This document shows positions 38,601 through 48,212 of a DNA stretch of 64,000 bases, piece after piece. This stretch comes from Solea solea (Eukaryota > Chordata > Actinopteri > Pleuronectiformes > Soleidae): the NCBI RefSeq assembly GCF_958295425.1, contig NC_081143.1, positions 24,927,586-24,991,585 of the forward strand. Direction: 5' to 3'. The notes under the pieces are model-generated. The model was not told the DNA's origin. It worked only from the letters and a program-made list of their open reading frames with translations, and ran no database searches. Position numbers and translations under genes: made by a program. Every line of letters starts with the position of its first letter. Within the stretch, counting starts at the first letter, position 1.

Positions 38601-41421
38601 GAATCTTGTAGTTACATAATAACCTTGAAACAACTAGAAAACCTCTAATTTATCTGGTTGTCTTTTTGTGTAAACATCTTTGAAGAGATCACTAAAGTCT
38701 GTGTTCTTCCTTACAGAGATGTGTGCGTACAAGAGGACATCACCATCCAGCCGACATACAGCGACCTACTGTGTCATATGAGGTAGGTGTACTTATTCTG
38801 CTTTTTATTATACAATTAATGTTATTATTTGCATATAATTTCCTGTTCCATGTTCATTTTAACATTAATTAGGTAGAGGTTTTAAAATAAGCACACTGGG
38901 CTTGCTGCCTGCCCCTGCACTGTTTTTTTTTTTTTTATCATTTATCATGTCATTAAATATATTTTTAAACTGTGGAAATTGTTGATAAAATATCAAAAGA
39001 TATTTGGCTTGGGTTCCATCTTATCCTGAACATAGAGAGCAATGGTTTGGATGTAATTCTGTCAAATGGGGATACCACAAGGTTCAGTTCTGGGCCCCTT
39101 CATTTTTGAGTTTATATATGAATGATTTAGCTTATATACCATATTTTCCCCTTTATCATATTCTGAATGATATAAGGGAAATCAAGGAAACAACTTTAAT
39201 CAATGACAACAAATAGGATAACACACATCATTTAAAATTGCTGGCAACAGGTACAATGATTATATCCAATGGTAAAGGATAAAGTAAACATCTTCTAACA
39301 TAATAAATAATAATAACATGCTAAAAATATGGAATTGATAGATTAGGACATTATCTTATGTTTTCATATTGTATGTATTTTCATATGGGAAAACAATGTG
39401 TTAAAAGTTTTCCTTTAGTTGTGGAGAGAGAACATTATTGTACGTAGCCTCACACCTTCCCCAAAATGCGATAATGGAATACAAAGCTGGCATAATTTGA
39501 TGAAAGGTTGTCGTGAAGTCAGTGGCAATTATTTTATTTTTGCAAGAAAAACATCTCATTTGTACCTCACAACTGACACAAGGAGTCTTTTCTTTAGTTT
39601 CTCGTTCTGGCTCTTGGTGCCACGGATGCAAGTCATGAGAAAAAAACGACTAACTGCTGACTGCTAATCTTTAACCTCCGCTTTGTGAAGCATTTGTGAA
39701 GTGGCTGACCTGTTTTTATCAAAGCATTTTAAGAAATTAGACGTCAAATCTAAAACTCAGGCGATTGGTGACCTTTGTGCGTTCATATTTTCTGCTTGAA
39801 CCTGCAGAATTCTATAAGAAACCAGGCTGATGTGCACCACAAATCCTGAAAATTGCCCATTGCCAATCATCCCTGCTCGTCAAATTGGTTCTTGTGGGAC
39901 CTCCCAACTCCCCTCACCTCTCTTTCCCTCTGCGCCACCATCACCACATACAAATGGTCATTACGTTACCATCTTTTTTTCTCTCTCTCTGTCTCTCGCT
40001 CATTCCCCGTCTGCCTTTAATCTCTCATTATCTGGTAATTTAGATAGGTGAGCTGTGATGATTAGTCCTCCCCATTCATAATCAGTTCATTTCCGCCCGC
40101 TTATCTGCTCATTATTGTTTTCAGGCCTGTTGTTCTCTGGAGTAGGATGGATGAGACCCTGAACCTGGAGTTTTTAATATGGCTTAGTACCGTGAAGTGA
40201 AGGGGAGGTGGACGAGAGAGGGGGTGGAGCTACGAGAAGATAATGAGCAGGATTACATTGTAAAAAAGAACTAAAATTAATGAAAAAAGAGAATATCGGA
40301 TACAAATTGATGTAATAAATTGTGGGATCATCCCATTAACTTCTGATTATTAGTGGTTTAACTGCTTTTTTTATAAGAGATTTAAAAACTTCTCACCGAG
40401 CGTATCGCAGACGACACGTTTGCAAAAGCACATTTTTCTGTCAATTATTAATCCAAATTCAATTTGGATTACTTAATCCCATTACTTGAAGTTGGATTCA
40501 CAGTCTTAAATAATGGGTTTGGGACTCAAATTACTATTTTATCTTTAAATCCAAGTGAGTCCAAACTGGCTTAGACACTCTGTGCATGTCATATTACAGG
40601 AAACCAACGGACTGTTCCTTTATTTTTGTGCACACGGTGTGTAATTGTTCATTTTTATTCAACCTTTATTTATGCAAGGTTTTCACTGACTGTTCATTAG
40701 GCAGCGAAAAGTGATGTGCCAGGATTTTACCGCCACTAAAAAAAACTAAAAAACGTGTTGATTTCGATTAATCTGTGTTCCGTCCTTGTCCTGTCATTGC
40801 CTCGGGGGCAGGAAGTGGCTAAATATTCCTGTGGTTGTCCTTCATCAGAGGTAATGCTTCATCATCGTCCTGTGCCTCCGGGCAGCCATTAGAGAAACTC
40901 ACAAACTGACTCTGTTTTTAAATCTCTAAGTTGTTTAATTTATTCTATCATTTGATGAAGACACATTGTGACACAGTTGTCGAGCTCCCTGCCTGCGTCT
41001 CACTTGCTGTGAGACTGGGGTGGGACTATGATGAGGGTGTTTCTATTAATGTTGACATTTAACAAGTAAAAAAAAAAACCTGAAAGGTGTTCAAGTTTAC
41101 TCTCATAGAGCAGTCAAAAATAACTTTTTTTAAAAACCAATTTTTTGGTGGAGATTAAAAGTGCAACCGCAGCAGAATATAATAATATTTCTCTGTCTCC
41201 CTGTCCCTCACAGACAGGTTTTCCAGGAGGACGACATTGCTCTGAACTACCGCGACCCCGAGGGCGACCTGATCCGCATCCTCGATGACGAGGACGTCCA
41301 GCTGATGATCAAGGAGAGCCGACGTCGCGACGGCAAAGTCAAGAGACCCGTCAATCAATATCCATGGGAAGTGCACGTGACCAGGGCGTCTGATCTCTCT
41401 GTTTACAACACCGAGGGCTGA
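12926..41421 (+). CDS. ncf4: Neutrophil cytosolic factor 4 (p40-phox), complete coding sequence in ten exons
   Basis: Coding exons: 12926-12957, 13744-13828, 13904-14063, 20896-20966, 22522-22649, 24206-24254, 33137-33235, 37362-37513, 38717-38782, 41214-41421. All junctions are GT-AG and in phase; the product is 349 residues (human 339). p40-phox binds PI3P on phagosomes through its PX domain and, with p67-phox and p47-phox, activates the NADPH oxidase. PX (about 20-143): R57/R58 in IYRRYR and R107 match the human PI3P-binding arginines. T156 in RPQTRKV matches the activating phosphothreonine T154. SH3 (about 174-228) starts AMFDF. PB1 (about 247-340) keeps the acidic core ([14 protein letters not shown]) that binds p67-phox. 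The exon 5 end (AAAGT before GTATGC) was chosen because it alone restores frame and the RKVK motif. Odd: exon 8 encodes about seven extra residues and LLLTP where human has YYYED; exon 7 has an unusual splice context. Confidence 0.96.
13265..13545 (+). repeat. CCTAACC-rich dispersed repeat in ncf4 intron 1
   Basis: 'ttgacttacattcatttcctgg', degenerate 'taaccttaacc' text and 'ggggacttgatttttgtccccac' form the same repeat type seen at 24370 and 31780. The GGGGAC/GTCCCC parts are an inverted repeat that could fold. Confidence 0.5.
14801..14865. repeat. 11-bp GC-rich minisatellite (GGCCCGGTGGC) x6
   Basis: Six near-perfect tandem copies of an 11-bp unit in otherwise AT-rich intron. Because 11 is not a multiple of three, all frames cycle through the same peptide, and the open frames here are artefacts. 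Confidence 0.9.
15980..16296 (-). mobile_element. hAT MITE remnant (TAATCGATTA-type)
   Basis: The right end reads 'gacagattaatcgattatgaaaataatcgttagttgcag', the inverted form of a very common fish hAT MITE end. The inside shares 'tttgctccatataacaaa' and 'gacatttgagaacatc' with the piece at 19290-19500. The left end is missing. Confidence 0.55.
18199..18440 (+). mobile_element. tRNA-type SINE-like repeat, nearly complete
   Basis: A tRNA-like head (TGGTGTAGTGGTTAGCACT..TTGCCT) is followed by 'gggttctcttgcagtccaaaaac', 'gtgcatggttgtttgtctgtatg', 'gcgatggactggtgatgtgtccagggtgtg' and 'cccgcctttcgccctacgtcagc'. Partial copies occur at 2545, 5231, 9107, 36122, 36599 and 48213 and a long inverted copy at 52035. 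It sits inside 'accattttactctggta..ccaaaggaacgg' text that resembles the MITE at 37961. Confidence 0.7.
19290..19500 (+). mobile_element. hAT MITE remnant, second piece
   Basis: It starts 'agggctgaaagtattacttgatttatcgatta', a hAT-type end, and continues with the same internal blocks as 15980-16296. The right part is replaced by 'aaccatcacaatgactcc..ctgttaaatt', the far end of family A. Confidence 0.5.
21880..22205 (+). repeat. Dispersed repeat 'family A', copy 2, with telomere-like insert
   Basis: Blocks match copy 1 in order: GGCATCCAT..TTGCAT, 'cttcctcc', 'tttctctgcttcttttt', 'gatcttatagct', 'gagacccaagacctcgcaag', 'gtggagaca', 'atgactctgaagctgttaaatg'. Between them lies TAACCCTAACCC text (22083-22124). 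It lies in ncf4 intron 4. Confidence 0.55.
24370..24605 (+). repeat. CCTAACC-rich dispersed repeat flanked by CA runs
   Basis: A CA run, 'tttgtagtgaggacactcac', degenerate 'cctaaccctaacc', 'aaaatgtcctcac' and a second CA run. The layout matches 10805 and 31780. Confidence 0.5.
26570..26830 (-). repeat. Dispersed repeat 'family A', inverted copy
   Basis: Read on the minus strand it gives 'cctctttctcgcttcctccaac', 'agctggtacctcgctag' and 'gcaaggctggcc', matching copy 1 in order. A short CA run is inserted. Confidence 0.5.
29003..29157 (+). mobile_element. tRNA-type SINE-like repeat, internally shortened
   Basis: An intact tRNA-like head (TGGTGCAGTGGTTAGCGCTC, then 'ttgcagcaagaagacccggg') joins directly to the 3' end 'tgtggccctgtgaccccgcctatcgcc..ATGGATGGATGG'. 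The middle seen at 18199-18440 is missing. Confidence 0.65.
29385..29535 (-). mobile_element. Fragment related to the MITE at 37961-38378
   Basis: It shares 'accattttactttggtaccccaagggaag', 'ttggtactattcctaatggaaac' and 'gaactgttccact' with the element at 37961, in inverted order. Ends are not clear. Confidence 0.4.
29850..30290 (+). mobile_element. Decayed LINE C-terminal tail interrupted by a SINE
   Basis: 29905-29960 reads, with frame slips, [18 protein letters not shown], and 30188-30222 reads [13 protein letters not shown]. Both resemble the 'W-N-x-LP..FK..LKTHLF' end of CR1/L2-type LINE proteins. The tRNA-derived SINE 29973-30189 separates them. This is a dead remnant. Confidence 0.4.
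29973..30189 (+). mobile_element. tRNA-derived SINE, copy 2
   Basis: Head with A box-like TGGCCAAGTGG and B box GGTTTAAATCC, then 'ctgcgcaagga', 'cagcccactgctcctaattcta' and 'caaatgcagaggaa', ending 'ggggattaataaaattcaaattcaa'. Same family as 10984-11185. Confidence 0.75.
31500..31690 (-). repeat. CCTAACC-rich dispersed repeat, inverted copy
   Basis: 'tttgtggggacattttgtctgg', 'ggttagggtttagg' and 'tgtgtcctcactaagatgt' are the reverse complement of blocks at 10860-11230 and 24400-24600. Confidence 0.5.
31783..32070 (+). repeat. CA microsatellite and CCTAACC-rich dispersed repeat
   Basis: A CA run of about 25 units (31785-31840) is followed by 'cattgacttccattcatttgg', 'taaccctaaccttaaac' and 'gaccaggttttggtctccatgagga', the best preserved copy of this repeat type. 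Confidence 0.6.
32129..32345 (+). mobile_element. V-SINE-like tRNA-derived element
   Basis: A clear A box (TCGCTCAGTGGTAGAG) and B box (GGGTTTGATTCCC) make a tRNA-like head. The rest has 'gtgtgaacgggtgtgaa' repeats and 'gtgtgaatgggtgaatgg..agtgtaaagccgctt', the central and tail blocks I know from vertebrate V-SINEs. Confidence 0.7.
33096..33129 (+). promoter_or_regulatory. TG-repeat tract directly upstream of the ncf4 exon 7 acceptor
   Basis: Two TG runs separated by TTTTT end seven bases before the exon, so the acceptor is TG-rich plus TCTCCCAG only. UG repeats beside a 3' splice site bind TDP-43 and CELF-type proteins; in human CFTR such a tract causes exon skipping. Whether this happens here is inference. 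Confidence 0.5.
33236..33630. repeat. Long polypurine tract downstream of ncf4 exon 7
   Basis: About 390 bases at the start of intron 7 are overwhelmingly A/G on the + strand (GAGAGA, GGAGGG, GAAGAGG runs). It starts two bases after the donor GT. The region upstream of the exon (about 32890-33090) is by contrast rich in C/T. Confidence 0.8.
33803..34705 (+). repeat. Satellite-like tandem array, about 174-bp unit x5
   Basis: The marker ATGCAGTATTTCAG recurs at 33821, 33996, 34170, 34344, 34518 and 34691, giving spacings of 175, 174, 174, 174 and 173. Later units are nearly identical; the first is more diverged. Each unit contains AAGTGATC and GATCACTT about 45 bases apart, an inverted repeat. 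It lies in ncf4 intron 7. No open frame runs through it. Confidence 0.92.
34725..34830 (+). repeat. Dispersed repeat 'family A', 3' end only
   Basis: 'cagcccccaatctccccacaa', 'acatttaaccaccacaatgac' and 'gaagctgttaaatt' match the end of the other copies. It directly abuts the satellite array. Confidence 0.5.
35431..35467. repeat. GGA trinucleotide tract
   Basis: A nearly pure run of GGA/GGG within ncf4 intron 7, continuing a purine-rich region from about 35390. Confidence 0.85.
36122..36201 (+). repeat. 3' fragment of the tRNA-type SINE-like repeat
   Basis: 'gggattggctccagtcag' and a GATGGATGGATGGATGG end match this family. Confidence 0.5.
36599..36672 (+). repeat. Internal fragment of the tRNA-type SINE-like repeat
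   Basis: 'gcaatggactggtgacctgtcaagggtgtg', 'ccccgcctttagcccaatgtc' and 'gggattggctcca' match 18330-18400. Confidence 0.6.
36673..36951 (+). mobile_element. GTTCCC/AACGTT palindrome-rich element, copy 1
   Basis: Repeated 'acgttctctaaaggttgt', 'gaacattctggga' and 'ggaacgtt' blocks end in TTGTTAGCTGGG. The reverse complement of the same end starts the copy at 43884. It has no coding sequence and looks like a MITE made of inverted GTTCC/GGAAC motifs. Confidence 0.6.
37961..38378. mobile_element. MITE with CAGCTGT-TTTCCATCA-type inverted ends
   Basis: The left end ACAGCTGTGTTTCCATCA (37961-37978) is mirrored by TGATGGAAACAGCTGT (38363-38378). Internal 'ggtaccagagtaac' and 'gtaccattccaaac' blocks recur at 29385 and near 18170. 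It lies in ncf4 intron 8. A longest open frame of 104 codons does not look like a transposase. Confidence 0.65.
39010..39180 (+). pseudogene. LINE reverse-transcriptase fragment in ncf4 intron 9
   Basis: Allowing frame slips, the + strand reads [16 protein letters not shown], then [13 protein letters not shown], then YMNDLAYIP. This is the conserved '[18 protein letters not shown]' block of non-LTR reverse transcriptases. Only this short part survives, with frameshifts and stops, so it is dead. Confidence 0.65.
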
Positions 41422-42560
41422 GAAACATGCGCAGTTTAATGGCATGGAAGAAGTATTTAGTTTTCCTTTATATGGAGATATTGCACCGTTGGAGTTAATG
41501 GTCGCTGCATCTCAGATTTTACCACAACTACATTTTGTCTGTTTTTTTTTTTTACCTCTTTATGTGCTTTTGGAAGCTATCACTCTCAGTTGCTGTGACA
41601 CTGAAGAGGCAGAGCACTGGGGAGTAAACCTTCCACATAGTTTGCAGAACAGCAGGAGTACAGAAAATGGTAACTTTTTTAATAGTCAATGAAGAGGTGT
41701 GCTGACTCCTGAAGTTACGACTACACTTACACTATTCTCGGCACATAAATATGAAAACAATGTCAACTTCTCAAAGCTCATTACTATATTTCTCCATTAT
41801 CTGAGTTCCTTCAATGTTAAGTATTTCAGTGTGGTCATATTTTGCACCGTAACACATGTTATTACTGCATTGCCCTGTGCTGCCCTTTGCCCAAAGTACA
41901 CACAAAAGCCTTATTTTAAGGCTACAAAAACCATGGGTTATACACTCATGCAAACATACTTATATGTTTCAATTTTTACCAATACACCTTCCTAAATGTT
42001 ATACATAGGATTTATAACATTAATGTATGTTTGTTCCAGTCCTTTAAATGTGAGGATTAATTAAAGGAGAGTAACACAAAATACAAAAATTAAGTGAGTC
42101 TTTCATGCTTCTTCGGGGTGGCAGGTATTTAATTGCCAGTTAGGGGATAGATCAAAGTTATTTTTAGACCACAACAACCTTTTCTTTTGTAACAGTATCC
42201 TAAAATACAGATGGAATCCCTTGACACATATTGGTGTAAATGGTGTTTTGTTCAGGTGTTGATAGATTTTTGATGATCAGCTGATCCTGTGAAGCCCAGC
42301 ACACTTACGACCTGGCACCTGTGTGCTTACAGGTCACTATACTACTCCATCAATCAATCAATCCAATATTATATGTATTCAAGGTACTTATTTTAATGTA
42401 ATGAGTAACCTAAGGCATTAGATCTGCAACTGACTATGTGCAAAGTCTCTTCCTGGTTTTTAATAAGCCACCCCGACTATTTCAATTCAACTTTTAGCCA
42501 ACAAGAGCGTTCAGTGAAGAATAAGACTGAAGAAAGAAAAAAAACACATTTTAATTGAAA
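41422..42560 (+). other. ncf4 3' UTR and immediate downstream region
   Basis: No coding sequence. ATTAAA at 42060-42065, about 640 bases past the stop, is one candidate polyadenylation signal; no AATAAA is better placed. The true end is not known. Confidence 0.4.
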
Positions 42561-42660
42561 ATGTTTATTTAGTGGAGGTTGTAAGACTCAAAAACAATGG
42601 GGGACAGAAGAGAGAGACCAGGAGCAGACATTTAACAGTTGCATTAAGCTTTAGGTTTAG

Positions 42661-42900
42661 GATTTCAGAATCAGAATACTTTACTGATCCCCAAGGGGAA
42701 ATTCTTGTGTTACAGCCGCTACTATTCAAAGAACATGAAACAAGGATAGAAATATGTAAGAATAATAAAGAATGAACAAGAGTAAACGTAAAGCTAAGTA
42801 AACTTAAACATATGTACTCTAATATAAAATGTCAACATAATACAATATATACAGTAGAATTTAATCATACCATAACACAGTTGCCAGTGAGATGAAAGAG
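42661..42900 (+). repeat. Common fish repeat tail (GATCCCCAAGGGGAAATT type)
   Basis: 'tcagaatcagaatactttactgatccccaaggggaaattc' is followed by an A-rich tail. I recognise this as a very abundant teleost repeat end, probably a LINE-derived or SINE tail. Confidence 0.5.
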
Positions 42901-43729
42901 GTAAAAACATCGTAAGGGTAATTTTTAGGGTAACTTTTCTTAGAAGGTTACATTGTAAAGTAACAAGTTACTTTTTAACTGCAGTAGTTTTGTAATTAGT
43001 TACAAATAGTCGCCATTACACACAGACATGGTAAGAGCACGAAGGCCCGAGCTGAGCCTGGATACAAACGCAGAGACACACAATGTAAAACCCTTATTAG
43101 CCAGAAATGCCCCGCACACAAATACACAGGTAAAGACACACACACAGAAACACACACTTGGCTTCATCCAAGTTTGAATCACAGTATAAATGACATCAGT
43201 ATGTGGATAATTAAATAGATAATGGGGACATGTCCTTGATAAAGCACTTTGTTCTTGTGATAACTTTATTTACTTATTACTTTGTGTCCAATTAAATCTA
43301 TTGACTTGTTCGCTGGTTAAGAGCAAATGACAGTGTCGGTGATTGACAAGCGTGGTGACAGTGGTTTGACATTGGCAGAGTGAAGTCGACGCTGTGATGA
43401 CGCCACTCAGAAGGTAGCTATGCCTCGTGATCGCAGTCACCTTCTCAAGCAATGCTTTGGGCTTGTGACACACACTGTGATTGCTTTCAGCCTCTGTTTT
43501 GTCCCCGATGACTTGAACAATATCGCCGGCTGCCTCCGCCATCACATTCACTGCTTACATTTAGCTGATATGCTTTCATCTTAAAACTGAAGGCGCAGGC
43601 ATAGATTCTCTTCGTGTTCAAGGACACTGCTCATTTATAGACTATGCTGGACAAACAGTTCCAAAAATGTTTTTGTTTGTTAGTTTGACAGATTGCACAT
43701 GTCCAAAATGATAATGCAATCCTCTTAAA

Positions 43730-43882
43730 TATTCCTGGTACCTGGCTAGGAGGCGCAAAGTGCCATAAATCGATTTGTGTTCCTCGTGAGACCTGAGACC
43801 TCCTGATCTCAGGTCGGCAGCCTTGATCTTGCAAGTCCGGTTTTCCACTAGTGGAGACAGCCCCCAATATCCCCACAACAAC
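43730..43882 (+). repeat. Dispersed repeat 'family A', copy 4
   Basis: 'ctggtacctggctagg', 'gtgccataaatcgatttgtg', 'gagacctgagacc', 'ggttttccactagtggagacagcccccaatatccccacaa' match copy 1 in order. It directly abuts the next element. Confidence 0.55.
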
Positions 43883-43883
43883 A

Positions 43884-44015
43884 CAGCTAACAATTTTTGG
43901 TTCCCAGAACATTCTGGGAACGTTACCTGTTGGTTACATGAATGTTCCCCGAAGGTTCCTAACAGTAGTTTTTGGTTGCTCATTCAGTTCCCAGAATGTT
44001 ACTTTGTCACAACCA
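43884..44015 (-). mobile_element. GTTCCC/AACGTT palindrome-rich element, copy 2
   Basis: It starts CAGCTAACAATTTTTGG and continues with a perfect palindrome GTTCCCAGAA-CA-TTCTGGGAAC (43900-43921), then 'gaaggttccta', 'tttttggttgc' and 'gtcacaac'. It is the reverse complement of the copy at 36673-36951. Confidence 0.6.
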
Positions 44016-44331
44016 ATGACATCATTCATTATATATTACTTTATTATATATGTGTGTATATATATACATATATATTTTATTTATTTCCAAATGGCTTAAG
44101 CCATTTGACCATCACAGGGGCTTCCTGGTGCTTCAGCTCCCTCTAGAGGCACTTTAGCGCACCCGCATCACCCCTCTGATTTTCTTCTCACTTATCAGAT
44201 TTTTACACATTTATTTAGCATGAAAACATCACCAATTGTATTATCAATAATCTCAAATGTTTGTTTTATTGAAAAGTTGTCAATAACATTACCACTTGAA
44301 GTTGAACATCAACGTATATGTTCAGATGCAC

Positions 44332-44347
44332 AAGCGCGCGCGCGCAA
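44332..44347. repeat. GCGCGC run
   Basis: An alternating GC tract of about 12 bases just before the decayed hAT coding region; alternating purine-pyrimidine of this kind can adopt Z-DNA. Confidence 0.7.
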
Positions 44348-44400
44348 CTCCCAAGAAGCACTTCGGCTGTAACGTTATTTGCTGCCTTTAGCCTTCAGAA

Positions 44401-44900
44401 ATGGAGCGATTCGTAGTACCGAATAAACGCCCCCTCGTACGCGTTCGGAAGAGCCGTCAGTACCAGAAAGCAGTGTGGAGAATACTAACACATTCCACTT
44501 CAGGAAATAGCCGCAAACGATCTGTCAAATTCACCTGCCCCAAGTATTGATCCCACACCGGTAATGGAGCTAGCTGTTGCTAGTGGCAGTGAGGCTAATG
44601 CTACCGCCGGCAGAAGTGCTGGTACACCGGAGGGTCTTTCGCCAGAGTCCCGGGGAAGGAGCTTCAATCGCTTATGGTTTAATCACTTTACCTGGCTGGA
44701 CTATTCACTACAAGCAATCTTGCACTTTTGGCTATACATATTAAGAGACCAAGATCCCTGGATGTTGAACAGATGTTCTTGCCCTCAACCACAACAACAA
44801 CCGCTGCGTCGTTCTTCTGTGAAACATCAATTGGTAAGTGACTGGTGTTTTTCTCTCTCTCATGGAGACGGGCTTTGTGTTAATTATGTTAATATGTGAT
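44401..44900 (+). pseudogene. Decayed hAT/ZMYM1-like transposase, N-terminal part
   Basis: An ATG at 44401 opens MERFVVPNKRPL; the frame then slips near 44505 to EIAANDLSNSPAPSID, and from 44655 reads RGRSFNRLWFNHFTWLDYS. That last block resembles the 'RSFQ..WF..FPWLEYS' start of the TTF-type zinc finger in ZMYM1-like hAT proteins. The zinc-binding Cys residues are lost beyond a further slip, and no catalytic or dimerisation region follows. A (CAA)n-rich stretch (44788-44800) and a donor-like GTAAGT at 44833 follow. The flanks hold no recognisable terminal repeats. Confidence 0.5.
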
Positions 44901-47281
44901 GAATCGCCGAGTTGATAGTTGACAGTTATAGCAGTGATGCTTATAACCGATAGGTTGACATGTGTGGGTCACATATGATGATGTTTTTAAAGGTTGGAGA
45001 CCTCTGTGGTGTTGTGTATGTCGACTTCCTGAAGGTTGTCTGTGCTCTGATTATGATGTAGAAATATCTATATCTGTGTTTGTGTGTGTATTTGTGTATT
45101 TTTATATTGCGTGATTAGTTAGATAAATGAGACGCGTTTGTGTATACACCGGCAGAACAGGGGCGGGTGGGGACAAGAGTCATTCAATGTCAATGACATT
45201 TTTTTATTATATTACATGATATACACTACAATTTTAAGATTATATAGAAGCTATACATGTAATATTTGCTGAATGTTGCACTGGCTCGAATATATATCAC
45301 AAACACATGCTTTATCAGTCTCTTATCTATCTATCCATCCATTTATTTACATTTCATAGTGAGATATTTCATATGTCTGGACCATCCTCAGAGCTCAACT
45401 GCTATCATGACTAAAATACCTTACTCCAGTTTCCACAGTAACTGGCCTTATTTTATTTTTCCCTCATACCCTAAAGAGCCTGAAATTGTCTCCTCCCCCT
45501 GACAGGAGAATTAGAGATGTGGGGTGAGATAGAAATCATGTTCATGGAGTTTGAATTGTTTGGGCTGCAACCAGTGAGGAAACTGGAGTTCACATTAAAG
45601 GGAATGAATCGTGATTATTCGCTGTAAGGGACTTAATGTATTAACATGCGATTGGTAGATAGTGTTAATGAGATGGTGTTTCCTTTTTACACCCCTGACC
45701 TTCTTTTCTTTGTCTCTTTCTCTCCCCCCCTCTCTCCTTATTTCTTTAATTTGGTGCCAACCAGTATTTTAAACCCATTGGAAACTACTCACTGGAATAA
45801 GATATTTCCATTTACAGCGGATGCCCACTCACAATAGCACAAGGGCTAGTTAAATCACATCATGACAAGTTACCACTTCACGATGTGACTGTTTTTCACC
45901 ACAGTTGTGTTGGCAGATTGCTTTTCAAAAAGCACATTAGATTCCAATTGCTTTTTGGAAGAGCCTCTGCAGTGAGAAGGATCCATTTAAAAAGCTCTTT
46001 ATAAGATAAACCACACCATTAGTTGGGAGTTGTATAGCTTTTAAAATTAGTTTTTAGACCTTTTCATTGATGGTGGGATCAACATTTGTTGGACACAAGC
46101 ACATTTACTGCAGATGTACAGTATATAGCGCTGTCCTTGAGCTGCTTATGTTTTGTAGCATAATTCAATCATTGGTGAACAATACCTAAAATGAAGTGTA
46201 TTTAAAGTATATCATGCTTGGGCAATTGCTCTAATTTGAGAGCAGAAGTGATTTATATTTTATACTACTGTTTCTGATTGTATTGTCACTGCAACTGTGG
46301 CTCCAACAGCAGTTGTGCAATTAAATTGCAAAACGTTATGAGTCCAAATTTATTGCATTCATCATTATCATATCAAATTAATTTCCCAAACTATGTGGAG
46401 ACCCAATTTTTGAACATAACAAACCGTAGTGACCCCGTTTGCTAAGTCTATGTGAAAAATTTGCCGACATCTCTGTTTATTTATCATGTTAATTAACATT
46501 TATGGCCTCAATCGCTTGTTTTACCGTCAGGTCTTAGGTTTGATGTGTTCTTCAATACAGCCTACCTGTCAAATAAAAGGTAAAGCAGTGGGTACTGTAC
46601 CTGACACGCTCTCTATTCTCTCATCCAAATTGTTTTGCATAATAAGACGTTTGTACAAGTAGGGAACCGTTGGACGTGTTTGAAAGCAGGAAAGATTGAG
46701 GTTAGTGCAGGTCAGATGAGAGTGGCAACATCTGAAATGGTGAGAGAGTTTGTGACCAGAGGAAAAAGGACAATTTAAATAAATGAGAGATTGATTGTTG
46801 GCAATTGTGGCAGTGATCATTTACCTGTCAGATCGAGTCTGACATGAGACAATGATGATTTAAATTTGGGGAATTTAGGATGCAGATTTTGAAGCGTGAA
46901 AGCTTTTTTGTCTTTATATAAGTGCAATGATAAAGTGCTGCAGTTTCCTTTTTATGGTTCGACCTGCAAACTGTGTAGGTTGAGATGATCAGGCTCTTGT
47001 TCAGATCCATCCAAAAGCCATTTTGAATGAACACAGTCAATGACAGAGACAAGACAATGTCCAATTTTGCAAAATCCTCAAAGAACCCTTTGAGAGTGGA
47101 GAGTGCCGTTGCTTTTTGACTGATAGACACATAGATAGCACTGTGAATGAATTTGTGTGAAAACCCCAGTAGATCAGCAGTATCTTATCTAACAATCCAC
47201 TTAAATCACATTTCTTTCACGTTCTGCTGCTCTGTTCAGCAGCAGTTGTGTGGTTTACTTACGAGGTAATTATGTTAAACG

Positions 47282-47310
47282 GGTGTACCTAATAAAGTGG
47301 CCGGTGAGTG
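47282..47310. repeat. Fish DNA-transposon end (CCTAATAAAGTGGCCGGTGAG)
   Basis: The block TGTACCTAATAAAGTGGCC followed by GGTGAGTG is a very common terminus of teleost repeats. The matching other end is not seen nearby, so this is a solo end. Confidence 0.45.
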
Positions 47311-47749
47311 CAGATGTTGTGCTGTGAAATATCGCCACTCGTTGGTTGTTATGAGGTACTGCAGAGTCATCAGACACAGTGCAGGGTGTACTGTAAGTGT
47401 TTTTTTTGTTAATTGCTTTAGTAGCGTTCCGTGATTCCGTTTCACAGTTTACAAACAGGTGAGACTTCACAGGTTACATTTGAGCCTCACAGTGTTGTGC
47501 TTCATCCCTGCTGCTGAGAGACGGTGGTGAATAATATCTAACAGTGGCAAGGAGCCAAACAAAGATGAATGTGTGAATGTTTGTATCAGTTTTCTGTTTT
47601 TCTGTGCACACACACAGAGTGAGAGATGGATCTGTCTATCTGCTCCTGGTCTTTGGCGATGAGTTCAATCCATCTTTATCTTATTCTATTCCAGGCACCA
47701 GACGTCCACCCTCCTCATCCTCATTTATGATGATGTAGAGATCTGTCAC

Positions 47750-47773
47750 ATTCTCTCTCTCTCTCTCTCCCTG

Positions 47774-47806
<33 letters not shown>

Positions 47807-47808
47807 TA
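47750..47808. repeat. CT then CA compound microsatellite
   Basis: About 40 bases of CT repeats joined to a CA run. Confidence 0.9.
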
Positions 47809-48212
47809 ACGTTGATGTGATACCACTGACACTGGAACAATATATCACTCACAGCCACAATCCTGTCGCAACACGGTCACTCACAACTCTTCTATTCAGT
47901 CCCAATATTTTGTTTATTGTATTCAAATAAGAACTTATTCAGCCGTTCATTGCATAGCCACACAATGACTCGATAGTTTTATTTTATAACACAAGGAGGT
48001 GCTGTTTATCTGCTTAAAGGGTTGTGTGACAGAAATGTCCATTGTGTTATAGTCAGAAATTTAGTTAGATATCACTTTTTGTAAAATAAAGAAAGAAATG
48101 AAAGAAATGCAGAGATACCAAAAAAGTTTGGGCACATTAACTGATGGTTGTACAGATGCAGCTACAGGTTTCCACTGAGAATCAACTGAAGAAATATTTT
48201 TGTACCAAGTGT

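Noticed and set aside
43270..43551. 93-codon minus frame starting MNVMAEAAGDIVQ
   Set aside because: The start looks protein-like, but no family is recognised and no exon structure supports it.
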